The position numbers were made by a program, and so were the translations under genes. The notes beneath the pieces were generated by a model, which had not been told where the DNA came from, ran no database searches, and was given only the letters and a program-made list of their open reading frames with translations. From assembly GCA_963802915.1 (NCBI GenBank), contig CAWDKQ010000017.1, positions 1 to 64,000 on the forward strand: 64,000 bases of DNA, given 5' to 3'. Positions 59,210 through 64,000 of this stretch are shown here, piece after piece (positions within the stretch are counted from its first letter, which is position 1; every line of letters begins with the position of its first letter). The DNA is from JAICMB01 sp963802915 (GTDB lineage: Bacteria > Acidobacteriota > Terriglobia > Bryobacterales > Bryobacteraceae).

Positions 59210-59719
59210 ATGGACGGAACAGTGACCCAAGTCAGCACCTCCCCTGGCGGCGTTCCCAAACACCCCATCGACGAAGGCTTTCTCACGCCCTTGGGAATCG
59301 AAGGCGACTCACACACGCATCTCCACATCCATGGCGGACCCTTGAAAGCCGTCTTGCTCATTTGTTCGGAAGTCCTCGAAGATCTAAAAGGGAAAGGCTA
59401 TCCTGTATTTCCCGGAGCTTTGGGAGAAAACCTCACAATCCGTGGCATCGACCACAAACAACTTCGGACCGGCCAGCAATTCCGGGTCGGAGAAGCGATC
59501 GTACAGCTCACTACACTCCGCGCGCCCTGCAACACCCTCGACGTCTACGGACCGAAAATCAAATCTGAAATCTACGATGCGGAGGTGAGAGCAGGCAACA
59601 CGGCATCCCCCCGCTGGGCCAATGGCGGCTTCTATGCACGAGTAATTCGAACCGGTGCGATTCGACCGGGTGATAAAATCATGCTCGTCGGAAGCAATAA
59701 AGAAGACCACGCCGTCTAG
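59210..59719 (+). CDS. MOSC-domain protein
   Basis: 169 residues. MOSC (MoCo sulfurase C-terminal) domain: GIEGDSHTHLHIHGGPLKAV, LLICSEVLEDLKGKGYPVFP, GALGENLTIRGIDHKQLRTG, then LRAPCNTLDVYGPKIKSEIY with the conserved Cys at about 109, and GFYARVIRTGAIRPGDKIML. Stand-alone MOSC proteins are linked to molybdenum-cofactor enzymes or sulfur carriage and YiiM-type N-hydroxylated base reduction. No ribosome site is strong. It ends directly before glnE. Confidence 0.88.
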   Translation: MDGTVTQVSTSPGGVPKHPIDEGFLTPLGIEGDSHTHLHIHGGPLKAVLLICSEVLEDLKGKGYPVFPGALGENLTIRGIDHKQLRTGQQFRVGEAIVQLTTLRAPCNTLDVYGPKIKSEIYDAEVRAGNTASPRWANGGFYARVIRTGAIRPGDKIMLVGSNKEDHAV

Positions 59720-62608
59720 ATGCAGCAACTGCTGGTATCCATAAATTTCCAGGACCCCGTCCGCGCCCGCCGCGACATCGACGATCTTTCCCGCCACGTT
59801 TCCGAACTCGTCCTTAAACAGTTGGAGTCCTTGCTCGCTTCTTCTCCCGTCCCCGACCGCGCCCTCCATTACTTAGCCAGTTTTCGCGAGCGCCAGCCCA
59901 CCGCATTTCGTTGTGCCGTGACGCAGGCGTCTCCGCTGCAATATTTGATAGCGGTCTTCTCTTATAGTCCGTTTCTGTCTGAAGAGCTGTTGCAGCATCC
60001 CGATTGGCTCGACGACCTGGTAGACCTCGAGCGTGTTTTCTCCGCCGGCAAGTACGCCCGCTCGCTCTCGATGTTCCTGAACCTCCAAAACCCTGAAACG
60101 CCGCTCGCGCTCGGACTTGCCATGTTTCGCAGGCGTCAAGTCCTGCGCATCCTCGTTCGTGACGTTCTCGGATTCGGCACGCTCTCGGAAATCACCGAAG
60201 AGCTTTCCAACCTCGCCGACGGCATTCTCGATGTCGCCTACAACGTTCTGCGTAATGAACTGATCGCGAAACACGGGACGCCGCGAATTGTTAACGAAGC
60301 CGGCGAGAAGCGCGAATGCGGCATGGCCGTGATCGCTCTCGGAAAACTCGGTGGCAGCGAGTTGAATTACAGCTCCGACATCGACCTCATGTTCATTTAT
60401 GGAGGCAACGGCCAGACCGATGGGCCGGCTCCGATTTCCAACAAAGAATTTTATAAGAAGGTCGCAAACCAGTACACCGACATTCTTTCCACCTACACCG
60501 CCGAAGGATTGTGTTATCGCGTGGACCTTCGGCTGCGTCCGGATGGCAGTCTCGGCGAAGCCTGCATCTCGCTCGAAGGCGCCACGCAATATTACAAAAC
60601 CCGCGCTCGCGATTGGGAGCTCCAGATGCTCATCAAAGCGCGCGTTGCCGCTGGCGACATTGAGACCGGACGCGAGTTGCTCGAATTCGTCGAACCGCTG
60701 ACCTACTCGACTTCAACGGATTTCTCCGCCATTGAAGCCGTCTCCGCTACCCGCGAGCGCATCGGCGAAAAGCTGAAAGCGCGGCGCGGCGCGCGGGCTG
60801 CGTACGATGTGAAGCTCGCCCCCGGAGGAATCCGTGACATCGAGTTTCTGGTGCAATGTTTGCAGCGCCTCCACGGAGGCCGCGTCCCCTGGGTGCGCCA
60901 CGCCGGCACCATGCTCGCTCTTTCGCGGCTCAGCGACAAAGATCTGCTCTCCGCCGGCGAGTACTCCCGCCTGGCTTCCGCGTATCAGTTCCTCCGCAAT
61001 CTGGAACATCGCCTCCAGTTTGCCGACGACCGGCAGACCCACACGCTTCCGTCGGACCCGATGTCCCTCAACGAGCTCGCGCAGGAGATCCCCAGCGCGC
61101 ACATCGGGGGGAAACCTTCGGCCGAACGCCTCCTTCAGGAGCTGAACGCGCACCTCGAATCCGTTCAGGAAATCTACGAGCGCATCATCCACGCCAATCG
61201 CCCCATGTATTACACCGCCGTCGGGGCCGCAAACCTTATCGCCGAGCCGGAGCGTTTCGACCGTCCCGGAGAGTCGATCGCGAGCAATCTCGTGCGATTT
61301 TTGGATCAAAAAGCGCCGGGGCTGGCTGCCGTCCTATCCCGCACGGAACTTCGCTTCGGCGCTCGCGCGTTTGAACACTTCCTCGAGAAAGTGCTCGTAA
61401 ATCCGGAACTGTTAAGGCTGCTGAACGGGGACAGCACGGTCGCGCGTTTCACCCTCGAAATTTTCGAGCACTCGCCCTTTTTCGCCGACGAAGCCATCCG
61501 GCATCCGGAGTTGATCAACGAACTCTGCCGCATCAACGAGCCGCCCGAAGTTGACGTAGCCGTCGCCATCCCGGATGCCACCGAGTTGCGCCGCTGGTTT
61601 CGCCGCGAAATGTTCCGTCTCCAGGCCGCCAGCTTGTGCATGCGTGTGCCGATTTTCGATACCCTTCATCGCACCTCCGATCTGGCCGATGCGGCAATCA
61701 CCGCGGCGTATCGCATGGCGATCGAACAGGTCTTCGAAGCGCATCCGCCAATCCAGCCGTCCTACCACCCGGCGGGCCGTCTTATGGTGATTGCGCTCGG
61801 CAGACTAGGGATGCGCGAATTCGATTTGGCCTCAGACGCGGATCTCAATTTCGTGATTCCCGACGATGATCAAACCGAGCATCTGTTCTGGACGCGGGTC
61901 GCCAATCGCTTTGTCGACATCTTAAGCGCCTACACCGGTGCTGGGAGTCTCTTCGCGGTCGATACGCGCTTGCGCCCAAACGGAGGCGCTGGCCCATTGG
62001 TCCAATCCGAATCCGCCTATCGAAGCTATTTCACAAAACAGGCCGAGGCGTGGGAAGGGCTGGCCTATATGAAATCCCGCGCCGTCGCGGGCGACATGGA
62101 GCGCGCCACCGCGTTCCTGACCGAACTCCAGGATCTCGATTGGCGCCGCTACGGACAGAGTGGCCGCTCCAAGAAAGATTTGAGGCAAATGCGCGCTCGT
62201 CTTGAGCGCGAGCAAGGGCCCACCAACCCCCTCAAAGCCGGCATGGGCGGGTTCTATGACGTCGATTTCGCGCTGCTCTATTTGCGGCTCAAGAGCGCCG
62301 GGATGTTTTTCAAAGTTCTTAATACTCCGGCCCGCATTGACATCATCGAGCGCATGGGCCATTTGGAACGAGCCGAAGCCGAGTTCCTTCGCGATGCCGG
62401 AATGTTTTATCGAGCTGTGGATCATGGTTTGCGAGTCCATTTTGGCCATACCGAAGGCGATCTTCCGAACGCCGAGTCGCATCTGGCCGTTCTTACAAGC
62501 CTCGTCCATCGCTGGATCCCCGAACATTTGGCCCACCAGCCATTGAAGATACAGCTCTCGCAGATCCGGGCAAGGACCAGGGAAATTTTCGATCACCTTT
62601 TTGCCTAA
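59720..62608 (+). CDS. glnE: Bifunctional glutamine synthetase adenylyltransferase/adenylyl-removing enzyme GlnE
   Basis: 962 residues, normal length. The N-terminal (deadenylylating) nucleotidyltransferase site GGSELNYSSDIDLMFIY is at about 210-226. A helical GlnD_UR-type linker follows, then the C-terminal (adenylylating) site GRLGMREFDLASDADLNFVI at about 693-712, with FAVDTRLRPNGGAGPLVQSE downstream. It adjusts glutamine synthetase by AMP addition or removal in response to nitrogen status. It starts immediately after the MOSC stop, suggesting co-transcription, with no ribosome site of note. Confidence 0.96.
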   Translation: MQQLLVSINFQDPVRARRDIDDLSRHVSELVLKQLESLLASSPVPDRALHYLASFRERQPTAFRCAVTQASPLQYLIAVFSYSPFLSEELLQHPDWLDDLVDLERVFSAGKYARSLSMFLNLQNPETPLALGLAMFRRRQVLRILVRDVLGFGTLSEITEELSNLADGILDVAYNVLRNELIAKHGTPRIVNEAGEKRECGMAVIALGKLGGSELNYSSDIDLMFIYGGNGQTDGPAPISNKEFYKKVANQYTDILSTYTAEGLCYRVDLRLRPDGSLGEACISLEGATQYYKTRARDWELQMLIKARVAAGDIETGRELLEFVEPLTYSTSTDFSAIEAVSATRERIGEKLKARRGARAAYDVKLAPGGIRDIEFLVQCLQRLHGGRVPWVRHAGTMLALSRLSDKDLLSAGEYSRLASAYQFLRNLEHRLQFADDRQTHTLPSDPMSLNELAQEIPSAHIGGKPSAERLLQELNAHLESVQEIYERIIHANRPMYYTAVGAANLIAEPERFDRPGESIASNLVRFLDQKAPGLAAVLSRTELRFGARAFEHFLEKVLVNPELLRLLNGDSTVARFTLEIFEHSPFFADEAIRHPELINELCRINEPPEVDVAVAIPDATELRRWFRREMFRLQAASLCMRVPIFDTLHRTSDLADAAITAAYRMAIEQVFEAHPPIQPSYHPAGRLMVIALGRLGMREFDLASDADLNFVIPDDDQTEHLFWTRVANRFVDILSAYTGAGSLFAVDTRLRPNGGAGPLVQSESAYRSYFTKQAEAWEGLAYMKSRAVAGDMERATAFLTELQDLDWRRYGQSGRSKKDLRQMRARLEREQGPTNPLKAGMGGFYDVDFALLYLRLKSAGMFFKVLNTPARIDIIERMGHLERAEAEFLRDAGMFYRAVDHGLRVHFGHTEGDLPNAESHLAVLTSLVHRWIPEHLAHQPLKIQLSQIRARTREIFDHLFA

Positions 62609-62669
62609 TCTCGTCCCGTAAATATCTGTAAAGATCGAAATTTTCGCTTTAAAAAGATATAAGCTGATA

Positions 62670-62683
62670 ACCGGCAGGCCGGT
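62670..62683. promoter_or_regulatory. Short palindrome in the leader of the 62688 gene
   Basis: ACCGGC-AG-GCCGGT lies 4 bases before the ATG at 62688, and a TATAAG (possible -10) is at 62658-62663. If transcribed it would block the ribosome site; if start of RNA is at about 62670 it would form the 5' hairpin. It could also be an operator. Confidence 0.3.
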
Positions 62684-62687
62684 CGTT

Positions 62688-62924
62688 ATGGACATAACTA
62701 AGGCCCTTCATCAGCTCTACGCGGAGAGAGAGCGCCTGAATCGCGCTGTGGCTCGCCTCGAAGCCTTGATCAGCCAATCCAATACTGCCGAAAAGTCGAA
62801 TCGCGGACGAAAGAGCATGCCTCCCGAGGAGCGGCTTCTCGTCTCGCGCCGGATAACAGAGTATTGGGCGGCGCGCCGCCAGGAAAAAGCGAAAGAGATC
62901 GGAACGGCATCGGAAGACGGCTAA
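62688..62924 (+). CDS. Small coiled-coil/HTH-like hypothetical protein
   Basis: 78 residues: MDITKALHQLYAERERLNRA then VARLEALISQ (coiled coil), followed by a basic segment GRKSMPPEERLLVSRRITEY then WAARRQEKAKE. The GRKSMxxEER pattern is reminiscent of small nucleoid or HTH-linked proteins common in Acidobacteria, but I cannot name a family. It sits 10 bases before glyA and may be co-transcribed. Confidence 0.6.
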   Translation: MDITKALHQLYAERERLNRAVARLEALISQSNTAEKSNRGRKSMPPEERLLVSRRITEYWAARRQEKAKEIGTASEDG

Positions 62925-62934
62925 ACTAGTGGTA

Positions 62935-64000
62935 ATGAACGCATCCGAACGAATGGCCCGTCCGTTGTCGGTAGTCGATCCGAATGTCTATGAGGCGATC
63001 CAACGCGAGGTGGACCGTCAAAACACCCGCCTTGAACTGATTGCCAGTGAAAACTTCACTTCGGAGGCCGTGCTCGAGGCCACCAGCAGCGTCTTCACCA
63101 ACAAATACGCGGAAGGTTATCCGGGAAAGCGCTATTACGGCGGCTGTGAATTCGCCGACGTAGTAGAAAACCTGGCGCGCGATCGTGCCAAAAAGCTTTT
63201 CCGCGCCGAGCACGTCAACGTTCAGCCTCATTCCGGGTCGCAGGCCAATGAGGCCGCCTACGCCGCGGTCTTGCAGCCAGGCGACACCGTGCTGGGAATG
63301 AATCTAGCGCACGGTGGCCACTTGACGCACGGTCATCCGCTCAACTTCTCCGGAAAGACGTATCACATTGTGCCGTACGGAGTCCGGAGGGATGACGAGA
63401 TCATCGATTACGACGAAGTCGCACGGCTGGCGGAAGAGCACAAGCCGAAGATGATCATCGCGGGCGGCAGCGCTTATCCCCGCATTATCGATTTCAAACG
63501 ATTCCGCGAGATCGCGGATTCCGTCGGCGCTCTTTTCCTCGTCGATATGGCGCACTTCTCGGGACTGGTAGCAGCCGGGGTTTATCCGAATCCGTGCGAA
63601 TTCGCCGACATCGTCACTTCGACAACGCATAAAACGTTGCGGGGCCCGCGCGGCGGCATGATCCTGTCGCGCGAGAAATACGGGGCAGCAATTGACAAGG
63701 TTGTGTTTCCAGGCACTCAGGGAGGGCCGCTGGTCCACGTCATCGCGGCTAAGGCGGTCTGTTTCAAAGAGGCGATGGAGCCGGAGTTCGTGGCCTATCA
63801 GAAACAGGTAGTCGCCAACGCCAAAGCCTTATCTTCTTCCTTGGGCAACCGCGGCTTCCGCATCGTTTCGGGTGGTACGGATTCGCACCTGCTTCTGGTC
63901 GACGTCTTCGCCAAAGGCGTTCGCGGCAAGGAAGCCGAGAAATCGCTGGACGAAGCCTATATCACGGTCAACAAGAACGCAATTCCGTTCGACGTGAATC
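62935..64000 (+). CDS. glyA: Serine hydroxymethyltransferase GlyA, C-terminus beyond window
   Basis: Open from the ATG at 62935 to the window edge (355 codons), no stop. Residues: LELIASENFTSEAVLEATSS, VFTNKYAEGYPGKRYYGGCE, VNVQPHSGSQANEAAYAAVL, GMNLAHGGHLTHGHPLNFSG, VDMAHFSGLVAAGVYPNPCE, and the PLP-binding TSTTHKTLRGPRGG with Lys at about 233. Converts serine and tetrahydrofolate to glycine and methylene-tetrahydrofolate. Full length would be about 420. Confidence 0.97.
   Translation, partial: MNASERMARPLSVVDPNVYEAIQREVDRQNTRLELIASENFTSEAVLEATSSVFTNKYAEGYPGKRYYGGCEFADVVENLARDRAKKLFRAEHVNVQPHSGSQANEAAYAAVLQPGDTVLGMNLAHGGHLTHGHPLNFSGKTYHIVPYGVRRDDEIIDYDEVARLAEEHKPKMIIAGGSAYPRIIDFKRFREIADSVGALFLVDMAHFSGLVAAGVYPNPCEFADIVTSTTHKTLRGPRGGMILSREKYGAAIDKVVFPGTQGGPLVHVIAAKAVCFKEAMEPEFVAYQKQVVANAKALSSSLGNRGFRIVSGGTDSHLLLVDVFAKGVRGKEAEKSLDEAYITVNKNAIPFDVN

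Overview
The window is a bacterial chromosome segment that reads as an Acidobacteriota genome of the Solibacter/Bryobacter type. The signs are many Tat-type secreted enzymes, a TIGR03437-type surface protein, secreted Gfo/Idh/MocA and xylose-isomerase-like proteins, two alpha-L-arabinofuranosidases, and a large single-locus flagellar regulon. The affiliation is inferred from gene content only.

Left end (1-8340). A partial DUF4910-type aminopeptidase is followed by a truncated IS481-family transposase and a truncated DinB-family gene. Then comes about 7 kb of much higher-GC, actinobacterium-like lipid/CoA genes: amidohydrolase, acyl-CoA synthetase, CaiB/BaiF CoA-transferase, antibiotic-biosynthesis-type monooxygenase, DUF427 protein, TesB-like thioesterase and acyl-CoA dehydrogenase. 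Most of these genes are broken by several frameshifts. Almost every frameshift is repaired by restoring one or two GC dinucleotides, while the genes on the right flank are intact. The block most likely reflects a chimeric join of poorly polished sequence from another organism; a real but decayed transfer is less likely.

Middle-left (8.3-20.5 kb). Acidobacterial carbohydrate and housekeeping genes: two GH51-type arabinofuranosidases, a GlcG-like protein, an SDR, a lipoprotein, a SYLF protein, a PIN-domain toxin with an unusual partner, a Tat-type sugar isomerase/epimerase, a carboxypeptidase-regulatory-domain protein, a TPR protein and a Gfo/Idh/MocA oxidoreductase.

Flagellar locus (20.6-56.5 kb). 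Four main operons: flgB-flgC-fliE-fliF-fliG-fliH-fliI-fliJ-HDOD; an enhancer-binding protein followed by flhA-flhF-fliA-fliN-(SwrB-like)-flgM-flgN-flgK-flgL; flgF-flgG-flgA-flgH-flgI-flgJ; and fliK-flgD-flgE-fliN2-fliO-fliP-fliQ-fliR-flhB. Smaller units carry flaG, fliD, flagellin, flbD-motA-motB, fliM and fliS. I find GG-N10-GC sigma54-type elements just before three structural operons (flgB, flgF, fliK) and sigma28-like TAAA-N15/16-nnCGAT elements before the late units. This is a coherent hierarchy of enhancer-binding protein/sigma54, then FliA/FlgM. The three sigma54 sites lie so close to the start codons that the mRNAs would be nearly leaderless. FliL, FlhG and chemotaxis genes are not seen here.

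Right end (56.5-64 kb). Heptanucleotide tandem arrays flank a TIGR03437-type secreted protein, followed by a MOSC-domain protein, glnE, a small unknown protein and the start of glyA. I found no tRNA, rRNA or CRISPR array.
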